Shown: positions 9,461 through 18,320, numbered from the stretch's first letter. The stretch is DNA of 64,000 nucleotides from Thalassotalea mangrovi (GCF_005116735.1 NZ_SWDB01000007.1:124001-188000), one strand, 5' to 3'. Made by a program: numbers and translations. The notes: generated by a model from the letters alone, not told the origin.

Positions 9461-10707
9461 TGAGAGAAACACTATATATCCGGCTCGGCAGCCAGGCCCA
9501 CGATCCCGTATTCTGGTTGATAACATCAACTGAGCAGAACGATGAAATCGCCTCCGGTCAGTTGTCAGGGGCACAGCAGTTGTCCGAGCTAACCGATAAA
9601 GCGCGCAATCGCGATGTCAAGGTACTGGTAAACAGTGCCGATGTTCGCCTGAAAGCTGTGCAGGTACCGGGTAAAAATGACCGGGCGATTCGGCAGGCGA
9701 CACCTTATATGCTCGAAGAAGATTTGGCTCAGGACGTTGATTCCTTGTTCTTTGCATACAGTAATCCCCCAGCGGATTATGAGGGGGAGGCTAATACCTT
9801 TGTCGCTATCGTCGCCCATAAACAACTGGCAACCTGGTTGTCCTGGTTGCATGACGCCGATATCACCGCAAAAATGATGTTGCCTGATGTGTTGGCGATG
9901 CCTGTCCACGAACAGCGTTGGGTAGCAATAAATCTCGATAAGCATTGGCTTGTGCGCATCGATGCCTGGCAGGGTTTTGTTGTCGACCAGGACAATATAG
10001 ATTTATTTTTACAACAATATGTCCAGGAGAACGACGGTGTTGATACCGACATTCAGGTGCAGTGTTACTCGCAAACTGCCGACTTTGATTCCGCCGCGCT
10101 GCCAAAAGGTATCAGCATTGAACAGATGCCGCAGGAATTGCCGCTGAAGTTGCTCAGTGATTATGCACCAACGACTCGGTTTAACTTATTACAGGGGCAA
10201 TATCAGTTTAAAGAAGAACGCTCGCCTCTGGTTCGTTTTTACTTAAAAGTAGCGGTTATCGCCATGCTCGCATTATTGGTTAACATGCTCGTTAAGGGCA
10301 TGGAAATCTATCAGAATACCGGTAAATATGAGCTATATTCGCAGCAAATTGAGAGTGAATATAAGAAAGCTTTTGGTCAGAACCAACGGGTTCGCATGTC
10401 GACGGTGAAGCGACAGATCGCGACAAAACTACAGGAACTTGGCGGTGGTAATAGCGATCAAAACCTGTTAGCAATGCTCGAAAAAATCCGCCCGGCATTT
10501 GTCTCTGTGCCGACGATGAAACCAGACGCCATTAAATATGATAACAAGCGGGGCGAGATTCGTTTGTCAGTGGTTGCCAGCAACTACCAGGCATTTGAAC
10601 AATTCAAGCAGGCGTTGGAAAAAGAACAGATGGACGTAACCACAGGAGCCCAGAATAACCAAGGTGATCAAGTGGTTGGCTCTTTCAATATTCGGAGTAA
10701 ATCATGA
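9460..10707 (+). CDS. gspL: Type II secretion protein GspL
   Basis: Bitopic inner-membrane protein that recruits GspE to the platform. It has a cytoplasmic actin-like domain (about 1-240), one TM helix at about 262-282 and a periplasmic ferredoxin-like domain (about 310-415) that pairs with GspM. Its start overlaps the gspK stop by one base (TAATG) and its end overlaps gspM by four. Length 415 is normal. Primary sequence is poorly conserved in this family, so gene order carries much of the call. Confidence 0.94.
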   Translation: MRETLYIRLGSQAHDPVFWLITSTEQNDEIASGQLSGAQQLSELTDKARNRDVKVLVNSADVRLKAVQVPGKNDRAIRQATPYMLEEDLAQDVDSLFFAYSNPPADYEGEANTFVAIVAHKQLATWLSWLHDADITAKMMLPDVLAMPVHEQRWVAINLDKHWLVRIDAWQGFVVDQDNIDLFLQQYVQENDGVDTDIQVQCYSQTADFDSAALPKGISIEQMPQELPLKLLSDYAPTTRFNLLQGQYQFKEERSPLVRFYLKVAVIAMLALLVNMLVKGMEIYQNTGKYELYSQQIESEYKKAFGQNQRVRMSTVKRQIATKLQELGGGNSDQNLLAMLEKIRPAFVSVPTMKPDAIKYDNKRGEIRLSVVASNYQAFEQFKQALEKEQMDVTTGAQNNQGDQVVGSFNIRSKS

Positions 10708-11174
10708 ACGACTGGTGGCAAGGCTTAAACGCCAGAGAGCAGAAAATGGTCGGCGGCTGTACCCTGGTGCTGGTATTGGCATTGTTCTGGTTTGCTCTGT
10801 GGCAACCCCTGAATGAAAGTGTAAATCGGTCACAGGTTAAAGCACAGCAACAGGAGCAATTATTACGTTGGGTTCATGAGAATGTTGCGAAATATGAAGA
10901 GCTTAAACGCCAGGGTGGTAATCGTGGTAGCTCAGGAAGTCTTTCGGCGGTGGTAAATCGTACGGCGAAACGTTACCAGATAGATATTGCCCGCATGCAA
11001 CCACAAGGAGACGATTTGCAGGTTTGGATTGATCAGGTAGCTTTCAATGACCTGATACACTTTCTTGAGCAAATTCAACAACGTGAGGGTTTAGTTATCC
11101 AGGCCATTGATATTGTCAGTGGCGATGAGCAGGGCACGGTGAAAGTGCGTCGTTTACAGGTAGGAAGAGGATGA
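10704..11174 (+). CDS. gspM: Type II secretion protein GspM
   Basis: Small bitopic inner-membrane protein that binds GspL. A short cytoplasmic N-terminus with the common LNAREQKMV motif precedes a TM helix at about 17-36, then a coiled stretch and a ferredoxin-like periplasmic domain. Length 156 is typical. Both ends overlap neighbours by four bases (ATGA), which supports strict co-translation of L, M and N. Confidence 0.94.
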   Translation: MNDWWQGLNAREQKMVGGCTLVLVLALFWFALWQPLNESVNRSQVKAQQQEQLLRWVHENVAKYEELKRQGGNRGSSGSLSAVVNRTAKRYQIDIARMQPQGDDLQVWIDQVAFNDLIHFLEQIQQREGLVIQAIDIVSGDEQGTVKVRRLQVGRG

Positions 11175-11923
11175 GCAAATTAAAAACAGGAATTTTATAC
11201 ACCGGCGGCTTTTTGCTGTTGTACGTGTTATTCGTTGTCGTTTTAGCTCCGGCCAATAAATTAATTGCGCTTATTGAACTGCCGCAGGGCATTGCCCTGC
11301 ACGATGTCCAGGGTTCGGTATGGTCTGGGCGCGCAAAAACCATGTCGACGCAAAATTATGAAGTCGACAATGTCGACTGGCGTTTGAGTCCGGTTTCGTT
11401 GCTAACCGGTTCGCCAAGTGCCGACGTTGAATTTGGCCGCTCGCCCAAGTCAGGACCAACCGGAAACCTTACTATTGCCAATGAGCAATCACATGTCGGT
11501 TTTAGCGATGGCAAGATTCAAATTGATGCAGCACAGGTGCTGAGCCTGCTTACATTACCGGTTGATATGCAAGCTTCCGGACTGGTAACTGTCGATATCA
11601 ATAAATTTACCACCGGAAAGCAGCTCTGTAGTGAGGTTGACGGTCAAATTCGCTGGCAACAGGCAGGTATCATGGCAATGAATGAAAATATTGCCCTGGG
11701 GGAATTCAATGGCCTGTTAAGCTGTGAAAATAACTCGTTGGCCATCACCCTTGATCCAAACAACGACCTGGGCCTGGAATTGTCCATTTATATCCGAGAG
11801 CGTGGTCGCATCGCGGCTCAGGGCTATATTACCCCGGGTGAAAAATTCCCTGCACAAGCACGACCTATCCTCGACTTTCTTGGCCCTAAAGATGCTCAGG
11901 GACGTTATCGGATTCGTATCTAA
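11171..11923 (+). CDS. gspN: Type II secretion protein GspN
   Basis: Last gene of the secretion operon, an accessory component found in only part of the T2SS families. One N-terminal TM helix (about 8-28) is followed by a periplasmic domain with the GSVWSG element near residue 50 that is common to GspN. Length 250 is usual. The stop TAA at 11921-11923 overlaps the stop of the convergent phosphodiesterase gene, so there is no space for a terminator between them. No gspO or gspS gene follows. Confidence 0.92.
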   Translation: MSKLKTGILYTGGFLLLYVLFVVVLAPANKLIALIELPQGIALHDVQGSVWSGRAKTMSTQNYEVDNVDWRLSPVSLLTGSPSADVEFGRSPKSGPTGNLTIANEQSHVGFSDGKIQIDAAQVLSLLTLPVDMQASGLVTVDINKFTTGKQLCSEVDGQIRWQQAGIMAMNENIALGEFNGLLSCENNSLAITLDPNNDLGLELSIYIRERGRIAAQGYITPGEKFPAQARPILDFLGPKDAQGRYRIRI

Positions 11924-12675
11924 TCCTGTAATCTGGTGTTTGCAAGCATCGGGTTTAACCCCGGCACCTGCTGACTTTGCAGGTGCGCCACTTTAATCAG
12001 CGAACGGGTTGGGTAATTACTGAAAATACCATCCACGCCGAGGTGGTGCATCTCAACAATATCTTCTTCATTATCAACCGTATAGACAAAAACTTTTAGC
12101 CCTCGTCGATGCGCGTCATCGACAAAGTCCTGATTTACGAAATCAATATCAATATGGACACTATAGGCATTCAGGCGTTGTGCAAAGCTGGCATAATCGA
12201 GTGGACAGCTGGCGGTCAGGGCACCGGTATTGAGGTGACTGTTGAGGGTTTTTAGTTCAAACAAAAGATGATGGTTGAACGACGAAAACAGAAACTGGCT
12301 GGGCTGAAAATTCCACCTGGCAATCGCTTCATCCATCACTTTCATCATTGGAATCACCGTGCGTTCGGCTTTTAGTTCAATATTGACCAGGCACTCGCCA
12401 TTGATACATTCAAGGACTTCATTGAGTGTTGGTGCCGCCTGGCCTTTACCAACATCAATCAGCTTAATTTGCGCCAGGGTTAAATCGCGGATGCGTTTCA
12501 ACGGTTTGAGCTGGCTTTTCAGCCAGCGATCATGGGTAACAATAAGCTCGCCATCCGCAAGCAGGTGCACATCAATTTCGATTGCATCGACCTGCATTGC
12601 CAGCGCTCGTTTAATAGCCAACAGCGTATTTTCTGGCTCATGGCCGCTGGCACCCCGGTGTGCGAATACCAGCAT
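11920..12675 (-). CDS. ugpQ: Glycerophosphodiester phosphodiesterase
   Basis: Cytosolic GDPD-family enzyme that hydrolyses glycerophosphodiesters to sn-glycerol 3-phosphate and an alcohol. The TIM-barrel signature is intact: HRG at residues 6-8, EID at 33-35 (metal ligands) and the catalytic His48 in VTHD. There is no signal peptide, which favours the cytosolic UgpQ type over periplasmic GlpQ. Length 251. It lies 12 bases downstream of psd on the same strand with a GAGG ribosome site overlapping the psd end, so the pair is probably co-transcribed and joined to phospholipid turnover. The symbol is by family; orthology to E. coli ugpQ is not proven. Confidence 0.9.
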   Translation of the reverse strand: MLVFAHRGASGHEPENTLLAIKRALAMQVDAIEIDVHLLADGELIVTHDRWLKSQLKPLKRIRDLTLAQIKLIDVGKGQAAPTLNEVLECINGECLVNIELKAERTVIPMMKVMDEAIARWNFQPSQFLFSSFNHHLLFELKTLNSHLNTGALTASCPLDYASFAQRLNAYSVHIDIDFVNQDFVDDAHRRGLKVFVYTVDNEEDIVEMHHLGVDGIFSNYPTRSLIKVAHLQSQQVPGLNPMLANTRLQD

Positions 12676-12687
12676 TATCCGCCTCGC

Positions 12688-13554
12688 TTAGTTATTTACC
12701 TGGGCATATGGTTGCCCAAGTCGGGTTACGGTTTCAGGACCAGCACCAGGAGTAAAGTCAACGGTGTCTTTGGCAAATACACATACCACAGTGGATCCTA
12801 ACTTAAAGCGTCCCATTTCAGCGCCTTTTTCCAGCACGATGGCATCGTCACCCGTGGCGGGATATTGCCAGCTGACAATGTCTTTTCCAGCTGGTGGGGT
12901 AACGGTACCGGCCCACACGGTCTCGATGCTGGCAACGATGGTTGCGCCAACCAGAACCATCGCCATGGGTCCAATTTCGGTATCGAAAATGGCAACTACC
13001 CGCTCATTGCGGGCGAATAGATTTGGTACATTCTGCGCGGTTAATGGATTGACTGAGAATAACTCTCCGGGCACATATATCATTTCTCTTAAGGTACCGG
13101 TCATCGGCATATGGATACGGTGATAATCCTTAGGTGCCAGGTAAATGGTAGAAAACTTGCCATGTTGAAATGGGGCCGCCGTCTCTTCTTTGCCACCAAG
13201 CAACGATTGCAGCGAGTAGCTAAATCCTTTCGCCTGGATAATTTGGTCATCAACGATATCGCCTTGCTGCGAGATGGCGCCATCCACCGGATAACAGATT
13301 TCTGTTGGATCCGCATTGATGGGGCGCAGGCCATCTTTCAATTCGCGGGTAAAGAAATCATTAAACGTCTTATAATCTTCAGCGTTTTCAAGTTTCGCTT
13401 CTTTCATATCGATGCCATAGGCCTTGATAAACTGTTTGATCGCAAAACGCGTAAGGCCTCCAGCCTCTGCGGCGGCAAAGTAGCCGACTAATCGAGACAA
13501 TCCATGTTTTGGCATGGCATACTGCAGGGCAATTTTAAAATTATCCAATGACAC
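12688..13554 (-). CDS. psd: Phosphatidylserine decarboxylase proenzyme
   Basis: Membrane-associated enzyme that makes phosphatidylethanolamine from phosphatidylserine. The self-cleavage motif LGST is at about residues 252-255; cleavage before Ser254 gives the pyruvoyl cofactor. The YHRIHMP motif and the C-terminal beta chain of about 35 residues match class I Psd. The start is GTG with AAAGGA eight bases upstream. It is 74 bases downstream of rsgA, the same order as in E. coli. Length 288. Confidence 0.97.
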   Translation of the reverse strand: MSLDNFKIALQYAMPKHGLSRLVGYFAAAEAGGLTRFAIKQFIKAYGIDMKEAKLENAEDYKTFNDFFTRELKDGLRPINADPTEICYPVDGAISQQGDIVDDQIIQAKGFSYSLQSLLGGKEETAAPFQHGKFSTIYLAPKDYHRIHMPMTGTLREMIYVPGELFSVNPLTAQNVPNLFARNERVVAIFDTEIGPMAMVLVGATIVASIETVWAGTVTPPAGKDIVSWQYPATGDDAIVLEKGAEMGRFKLGSTVVCVFAKDTVDFTPGAGPETVTRLGQPYAQVNN

Positions 13555-13628
13555 GAAAGATTTCCTTTAAGTAGTGCTCGCCTGCCTGCTAAAGCAAACG
13601 AAACAGACTAATGCAAGTATAGGTTTTA

Positions 13629-14660
13629 TTACTGAAACCGTGAGGTAAGCTTATTACCGTCAAGGCTTGCCAAAATACGCTGATAGCTGGCGAATCGTAC
13701 AGCATCAATCTGGCCTTCGTCAACGGCGGCAACCAGAGCGCAGCCGGGATCGTTTTGGTGCTTACAATCTCGGAATTTGCAATGACCGAAAAATGGCTGG
13801 AATTCGATAAAGCCGGCATCGACTTGCTCAGGAGTGAGATGCCAGAGACCGAACTCGCGGATACCGGGCGAATCAATTAAGGAGCCCGAATCTGGCAGGT
13901 GATAAAGACGGGCAACCGTCGTGGTATGCTGGCCAAGTCCTGAGTTATCTGATACCTGCTGGGTTAATAAGTCTAGCCCCGGCATCAGGGTATTCACCAA
14001 CGTCGATTTTCCCACTCCGGACTGACCGACAAATATGCTGGTTCTGTCTTTTAGGCGTTCGCGGATGGCGTCGATGCCGGTTCCGGTTTTGCTGCTCACT
14101 TCAATGACCTGATAGCCAATGCTCTGGTACAACGCAAGTTGGCTCTGGATCAATGCCTGTTGTTCATCATCGGTTACAAGATCGACTTTATTCAGCACAA
14201 TAACCGGTTCGATACCAGTCAGCTCAGTAGCGACCAGGTAACGATCAATAATATCCGGGTTAAAGGCCGGTAAGATTGATGAGACGATAAAAATTTGATC
14301 AATATTTGCAGCAATAGGCTTTAAACCGTCATAAACATCTGGGCGGGATAACTCGGAGGAGCGCTCATGGACGGCTTCAATAACACCACTGACCGCATGT
14401 TGTGTTTCTTTACCAAGTCGCCATACGACCCGATCACCACATACCAGGCTTTTTACTGTGCGACGGATATTACAGCGATAGATGCTTCCGTTTTCATCTT
14501 CTACATCGGCGTGTTGGCCAAAGCGAGAAATCACTATCCCGGATTGTTGCTCACCCAATTCATCATCCTGCCAGTCAATTTTTTCATTTTTTAACTTACT
14601 GGACAGATTTGCTTTAATGCGTCGATGCTGACCTTTAGTCAGTTTTTTACGTTTAGCCAC
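13629..14660 (-). CDS. rsgA: Ribosome small-subunit GTPase RsgA
   Basis: Circularly permuted GTPase that checks late maturation of the 30S subunit. After a basic N-terminus and an OB fold, the G motifs appear in the permuted order: NKVD (G4), GQSGVGKST (G1), DSPGIRE (G3). The C-terminal zinc knuckle has C-x5-C-x4-H-x5-C spacing (residues in [14 protein letters not shown]). The start is GTG; no in-frame ATG lies close upstream. It is divergent from orn across 150 bases, as in E. coli. Length 343. Confidence 0.96.
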   Translation of the reverse strand: MAKRKKLTKGQHRRIKANLSSKLKNEKIDWQDDELGEQQSGIVISRFGQHADVEDENGSIYRCNIRRTVKSLVCGDRVVWRLGKETQHAVSGVIEAVHERSSELSRPDVYDGLKPIAANIDQIFIVSSILPAFNPDIIDRYLVATELTGIEPVIVLNKVDLVTDDEQQALIQSQLALYQSIGYQVIEVSSKTGTGIDAIRERLKDRTSIFVGQSGVGKSTLVNTLMPGLDLLTQQVSDNSGLGQHTTTVARLYHLPDSGSLIDSPGIREFGLWHLTPEQVDAGFIEFQPFFGHCKFRDCKHQNDPGCALVAAVDEGQIDAVRFASYQRILASLDGNKLTSRFQ

Positions 14661-14810
14661 GATATTGCTTCATTTAAGTTTCCACCAACCGCTGAGTTGA
14701 TCCTGAACAAATATTAATTATAAAAAATTTGGCGTATTATACCCCCAGCCATGGCAGATTGCATCTGCGTGGGCTGCGACTGTGTTGGTATAAGGTAAGC
14801 GGGAGTAACA
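14661..14810. promoter_or_regulatory. orn: Divergent rsgA/orn promoter region
   Basis: The 150 bases between rsgA and orn contain a TATTAT at 14735-14740 in the context GGCGTATTATACC, a likely -10 for orn, and on the opposite strand a TATAAT (read from 14722 down to 14717) for rsgA. Neither has a strong -35 at the right distance. The two -10 elements would place the promoters back to back and overlapping. Confidence 0.4.
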
Positions 14811-15359
14811 ATGAGTCTTATTGATGAAAACAATCTAATCTGGCTGGATTTGGAAATGACAGGCCTGGATCCCATCGAGGATCAGATTCTGGAAATTGCC
14901 ACTATCGTAACCAACAGCGAGCTTGAAATTCTGGCGGAGGGTCCTGTATTTGCTATTGGCCATAGCCAGCAAACCATGGATAACATGAATGAATGGTGTA
15001 TCAACCAACATGGTAAAAGTGGTTTGACAAAACGGTGTCTTGAATCTGACGTGACCCTGGACCTTGCCTGGCAGCAAACGCGGGAGTTTTTAGAGCAATA
15101 TGTGCCGGAAGGGAAATCTCCCATGTGCGGCAATAGTATTGGTCAGGATCGACGCTTTCTTAATGCCTATATGCCGGAATTTGAACAGTACTTTCATTAT
15201 CGCAACCTTGATGTCAGCTCAATCAAAGAGCTGGTACGTAGATGGCAACCGGATATTTTGAAAAAGGTGAAAAAAACCGGCACCCACCTGGCACTGGACG
15301 ATATTCGTGAGTCTATCGACGAGCTCAAAGTATACCGCCAGCACGCCTTTAAAATATGA
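14811..15359 (+). CDS. orn: Oligoribonuclease
   Basis: 3'-5' exoribonuclease of the DEDDh class that degrades short RNA oligomers, including pGpG from cyclic-di-GMP turnover. The first two acidic ligands sit in [11 protein letters not shown] near residue 10, and the other motifs appear as SIGQDRRFL and the final [10 protein letters not shown]. Length 182 is standard. AGCGGGAG precedes the ATG. It is divergent from rsgA as in E. coli. Confidence 0.97.
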   Translation: MSLIDENNLIWLDLEMTGLDPIEDQILEIATIVTNSELEILAEGPVFAIGHSQQTMDNMNEWCINQHGKSGLTKRCLESDVTLDLAWQQTREFLEQYVPEGKSPMCGNSIGQDRRFLNAYMPEFEQYFHYRNLDVSSIKELVRRWQPDILKKVKKTGTHLALDDIRESIDELKVYRQHAFKI

Positions 15360-15427
15360 TGAAAAATTAACCGTTTACCGTTGGCATGATTATGGATAGA
15401 CTAACTTGACGGCATGCTAGTTAGCCG

Positions 15428-17191
15428 ATGCCTGATAAAAATAATAAATGGACGTATGTTATGAACCAGCCCCTCAAATCCGTAACTATGCCCTCAGGTT
15501 TATTTTCCAAAGCCAGTATCTACCTGGCCTTGCTACTTGCCTGTCTGGGATTTTTTGTCGCCACCTCAAGCTGGCTGTATCATCAACTCGCGCAGCGAGC
15601 CGATTATCTGCAACAGCAGCAAATTCCTTTTATCAAGAATAACGCGTTATTACTCAATAAGCTGACTGAACTGGAATATTACCTGTCACAACAGCGCCTG
15701 AATATCCAACAACAGCAATTTGATCAACCCATCGAACAACTGCGCGAATCCTGGCTGGACATCATTTCTTTAACCCAGGAACACATGCAGTGGTTAAATG
15801 ATCAGGTTCGCCTCGATCAGGCTGGTGAAGTCCAGGAACAGGCGCAACAATTTGTCGATGAGTATCGCCAGTTTACTGAGTTGGTCGACGATTTATTGTT
15901 GCTACGACAAGCGAGAAATGGCCAGTATCGGGCCAATATGCAAAGCCTTGAGCAATTGATTGCCCGGGTTGTTGCCCTGCGCAATCAAAAACAACTGGTG
16001 CTGGATAAACAGTCAACGGCATTTGTGTCGGTGCAAAACCGGGTTAATACGCAGTTAATCAACGAACAGGTTATTGCCGTTAATGAGGTTGAATATTATC
16101 AGTATCTCTACCAGGAATTATTACTGCTGAATCAACAAATGACATTACTGACATCCAGTCTTGAGCAGAGCAATTTTAATGATGTCGCTGCCAACGTTGC
16201 GATTCATGCCCGTCGAATCACGGAACACTTGCCAGACGCACCTGATGACAAAAATTTTGCTGTGATTCGTGAGGATACCGAAACCCTTATCAATCAGTTT
16301 ATTGGTTCGGGACAGCTATTCGCCAAATGGCGTGATGAAGCGCAGGTCAGCAAACTGGTGGTTAAACGACTGAGCCTTTACCAGGGGTTTTTAAAACAAA
16401 CCGGGGAATTGGTGTCATCGAGTCAGTTTTTCCATTTACCGGAGTTTGTGTTAACCATCCCTGTGATCGGTATTTCCGTTAGCGAAAGTATGATGTTGCC
16501 GGTTGGTTTTCTCGCTATGGTCATTCTGATGACCTTTAGTGCCCTTATCGCCTGGCGCATGCTGGTACTGGTCAGCCGCAGTTTCTATAAAGGTGCCGAG
16601 CATGGCTATGAACTGGCTAAACAGGGCATAACAACGAGCGTGACCTCAGATGTCGGGCTGGATACGAAGCGTGTTGCAGAATTAATGAACACCGAGGCTA
16701 AACCTGAGATTATCGCCAATGAACTGGCTTTGATCGAGGCGCAGGCGCTGGAAGACGCAAATGCGTTACAGGGACAGCCTGGGCCTGACAGTATTGCGGA
16801 ATCGTCGCCTGTCTGTAACGCCGATTTAACCCAAGCTCGAACAACCGGGCAATTGGCGGATCAGGTGATTATGGATATGGAAAAGTTTAATCATTACCAT
16901 GCCACCAGCCAGATGGCGCTGACGATGCTGGACGACTATATGCAGCGCAATCAACAAAATTTACAGAGATTGCACGCAGCCTTCGGGTCAGAAAATTTAG
17001 CTCTGGTCGCTAAAATCAATGAGGCGATTTTGCAGACCGCGAAGATATTGTTTGCGCCACGTCTTATCCGGGTTTGCCAGATCATGCGTCAATATTGTCA
17101 CGAGCAGGAATTTGACGATGCGAAAAGCCTGCTCCCCGCAGTGGAACAAGCGATGGGTGAAATCAAGGAACATGCCCAGCAATGCTGTTAA
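15428..17191 (+). CDS. Two-TM protein with an HPt-like domain lacking His
   Basis: I do not recognise a named gene. TM helices at about residues 29-51 and 354-382 enclose a periplasmic region of about 300 residues that is helical and very rich in Gln and Leu, like sensor domains of chemoreceptors and histidine kinases. The cytoplasmic part has a linker (about 385-475) and a helical module at about 480-585. That module ends with the pattern A-x-x-L-x-x-x-C-x-x-M followed by an amphipathic helix, resembling histidine phosphotransfer domains, but the site where HPt domains carry H-x-L-K-G reads NEAILQTAK, with no His. There is no kinase, HAMP or MCP domain. ATGs at 15428 and 15461 are possible starts, neither with a clear ribosome site. 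A membrane sensor or adaptor without phosphotransfer is my inference. Confidence 0.75.
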   Translation: MPDKNNKWTYVMNQPLKSVTMPSGLFSKASIYLALLLACLGFFVATSSWLYHQLAQRADYLQQQQIPFIKNNALLLNKLTELEYYLSQQRLNIQQQQFDQPIEQLRESWLDIISLTQEHMQWLNDQVRLDQAGEVQEQAQQFVDEYRQFTELVDDLLLLRQARNGQYRANMQSLEQLIARVVALRNQKQLVLDKQSTAFVSVQNRVNTQLINEQVIAVNEVEYYQYLYQELLLLNQQMTLLTSSLEQSNFNDVAANVAIHARRITEHLPDAPDDKNFAVIREDTETLINQFIGSGQLFAKWRDEAQVSKLVVKRLSLYQGFLKQTGELVSSSQFFHLPEFVLTIPVIGISVSESMMLPVGFLAMVILMTFSALIAWRMLVLVSRSFYKGAEHGYELAKQGITTSVTSDVGLDTKRVAELMNTEAKPEIIANELALIEAQALEDANALQGQPGPDSIAESSPVCNADLTQARTTGQLADQVIMDMEKFNHYHATSQMALTMLDDYMQRNQQNLQRLHAAFGSENLALVAKINEAILQTAKILFAPRLIRVCQIMRQYCHEQEFDDAKSLLPAVEQAMGEIKEHAQQCC

Positions 17192-17202
17192 TTGCTGGCA
17201 TG
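17171..17202 (+). terminator. Hairpin over the stop codon of the preceding gene
   Basis: CATGCCCAGCAAT (17171-17183) pairs with ATTGCTGGCATG (17191-17202) with a single bulged C and a 7-base loop that contains the TAA stop. There is no T run after it, so it is not a standard intrinsic terminator. A second hairpin, GTCACT/AGTGAC, lies at 17244-17261. They may end or protect the transcript. Confidence 0.4.
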
Positions 17203-17300
17203 CTCGAGCCGATGCTGCGGGCGGCTGCTTAGAGCGAACAAGAGTCACTCAACTTAGTGACAAACGGATAAACTGTTGAACATATCAAGGATTGTGTACT

Positions 17301-17587
17301 TTGCTTGAAGGATTGTTTTCATTAGTTGCAGCAATAGCTGAAGCTGTGTTCGCGTTAATTTCAGCACTAGTTGAATTCGTAGCGGGTTTTTTGTAGCTGC
17401 TGGTGAGACACTAACTTTTATAGATTTAGGAGCCTTGCTCGTAGTCTTGTTTTTTGAAGTTGTTCTCTGGTTTATTTTATGGATAGCCGAGCTAATCGTT
17501 TCTTTGTTTAGATGGCGCAGGCCTAAATTAGTGAAAAAACCAATTCTCTGGCGCCCTAAACCGAAAAAAAGAAAAAGCACGGAGTAG
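17301..17587 (+). CDS. Small membrane protein, split by a -1 frame change at a T6G run
   Basis: TTG 17301, with AAGGA nine bases upstream, opens a 31-codon frame ending in TAG at 17394. Just before the stop is the in-frame heptamer T-TTT-TTG (17387-17393). Reading -1 from there continues for 64 codons to TAG 17585-17587, giving 95 residues. The joined protein has an 11-residue repeat with Glu at positions 3, 14, 25 and 36, which runs through the junction in phase, then a strong hydrophobic helix (about 43-69, with Glu53 and Glu64) and a very basic Trp/Pro/Lys tail. The phase of the repeat argues that both frames encode one protein. It is either a programmed -1 shift, a recent one-base deletion or a homopolymer read error. 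I do not know the family. An alternative start is TTG 17292. Confidence 0.55.
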
Positions 17588-17665
17588 TGCAAAATGCGTA
17601 TAGCAACCAGGGGCAGCAAAGAGCGAGCAACAGCCACTTATCTACACTCACAAAAATAAGCTGAT

Positions 17666-18082
17666 ATGTGCCATGGAGGCAAAGCCATCAATAGTCTAAC
17701 TAGAGTCTTAGTCGCTTTCTGCTATCTATTTTCAGCAGTTGTTGCATCACTACCACTTTTTTCCGTGTTCTGGCCAAGCCTCATAGGAACGTTTTTAATC
17801 AGCTTTGTCTTAGCGCCAAAACTATATGCTGAAACTTGGCTTTACCGTGTAGTTAAGTCGGTCTATTTTGCCGTAATCATCCCTTGCTTTGGTTTACTTA
17901 CTGGCGGCCTTATAGTTGCAATACTAGAGAGTGTTGAAAAACAATCAATTGATGAGTTCTGGCCTCTTTTAGGTTCTCAATTGGCATTTGGATCTTTGGG
18001 TGTGTTATGGGTCTTGCCTTTGGCAATCATGGCTTATTTTTCGTCAATCATGTTAATAGAGCGGCTCCGCCCATCGGCTTAG
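17666..18082 (+). CDS. Hypothetical small integral membrane protein
   Basis: A 138-residue protein with about three hydrophobic segments (near residues 12-32, 34-75 and 88-130), a Pro/Leu-rich make-up and no catalytic motif that I can recognise. The ATG at 17666 lacks a ribosome site; a GGAGG at 17675-17679 lies just inside the frame and would suit a start near codon 8, where only ATC is available. It sits on the same strand 78 bases after the interrupted 95-residue protein and may share its transcript. The region is more AT-rich and less ordered than its neighbours. It could be a real lineage-specific gene; the evidence is length and hydrophobicity only. Confidence 0.55.
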   Translation: MCHGGKAINSLTRVLVAFCYLFSAVVASLPLFSVFWPSLIGTFLISFVLAPKLYAETWLYRVVKSVYFAVIIPCFGLLTGGLIVAILESVEKQSIDEFWPLLGSQLAFGSLGVLWVLPLAIMAYFSSIMLIERLRPSA

Positions 18083-18164
18083 CGTTAACAAAAAAAACTA
18101 GTGTATATTAGCAATTGCTAACAGACTGTTCCTGGCACATTAGAGTCATTTGGCTTGAACTAAG

Positions 18165-18186
18165 ATTCCCTGTCGCTGCAGGGAAT
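18165..18186. repeat. Hairpin ATTCCCTG/CAGGGAAT
   Basis: ATTCCCTG (18165-18172) and CAGGGAAT (18179-18186) form a perfect 8-bp stem with a TCGCTG loop. This looks like the short palindromic extragenic repeats seen in many copies in marine gammaproteobacteria; copy number cannot be judged from this window, where I found only one copy. Confidence 0.6.
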
Positions 18187-18206
18187 GACTCAAGGGTTTT
18201 TGCTTT

Positions 18207-18320
18207 TTGCTCGGAACAGCGTGTGCTCGGAGCTGATGCCATCAGCGTGCTCGAAGTGACGTTTTACGTCACGTGCTCGGAGTATCGTTCGCGATACGTG
18301 CTCAGGGAGTTTCAACTCCC
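18207..18320. repeat. Tandem array: constant 7-8 base linkers, variable hairpins
   Basis: A linker GTGCTCGG (or near match) recurs at 18207 (TTGCTCGG), 18223, 18247 (GTGCTCGA), 18273 and 18298 (GTGCTCA). From the second copy on, each linker is followed by a different perfect hairpin: GCTGATG/CATCAGC at 18232-18246, GTGACGT/ACGTCAC at 18256-18272, GTATCG/CGATAC at 18282-18297 and GGGAGTT/AACTCCC at 18305-18320. Period is 24-26 bases. Stem sequence is unrelated between units while pairing is perfect, so structure and linker are kept but not stem sequence. The array starts one base after the queG stop and lies between convergent genes. No coding frame across it is credible. Confidence 0.85.

Noticed and set aside
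14661-14810. tRNA or small RNA gene between rsgA and orn
   Set aside because: No cloverleaf or terminator could be found; the region fits a simple divergent promoter.
17254-17637. 127-residue open frame on the - strand
   Set aside because: It lies opposite the interrupted 95-residue protein; its composition is the antisense of hydrophobic codons, and it has no ribosome site or recognisable motif. The + strand reading with the in-phase 11-residue repeat is far better.
18207-18320. CRISPR array or integron attC sites
   Set aside because: The repeated part is only 7-8 bases, the period is about 25 bases, spacers are self-complementary, and there are no cas or integrase genes in the window.
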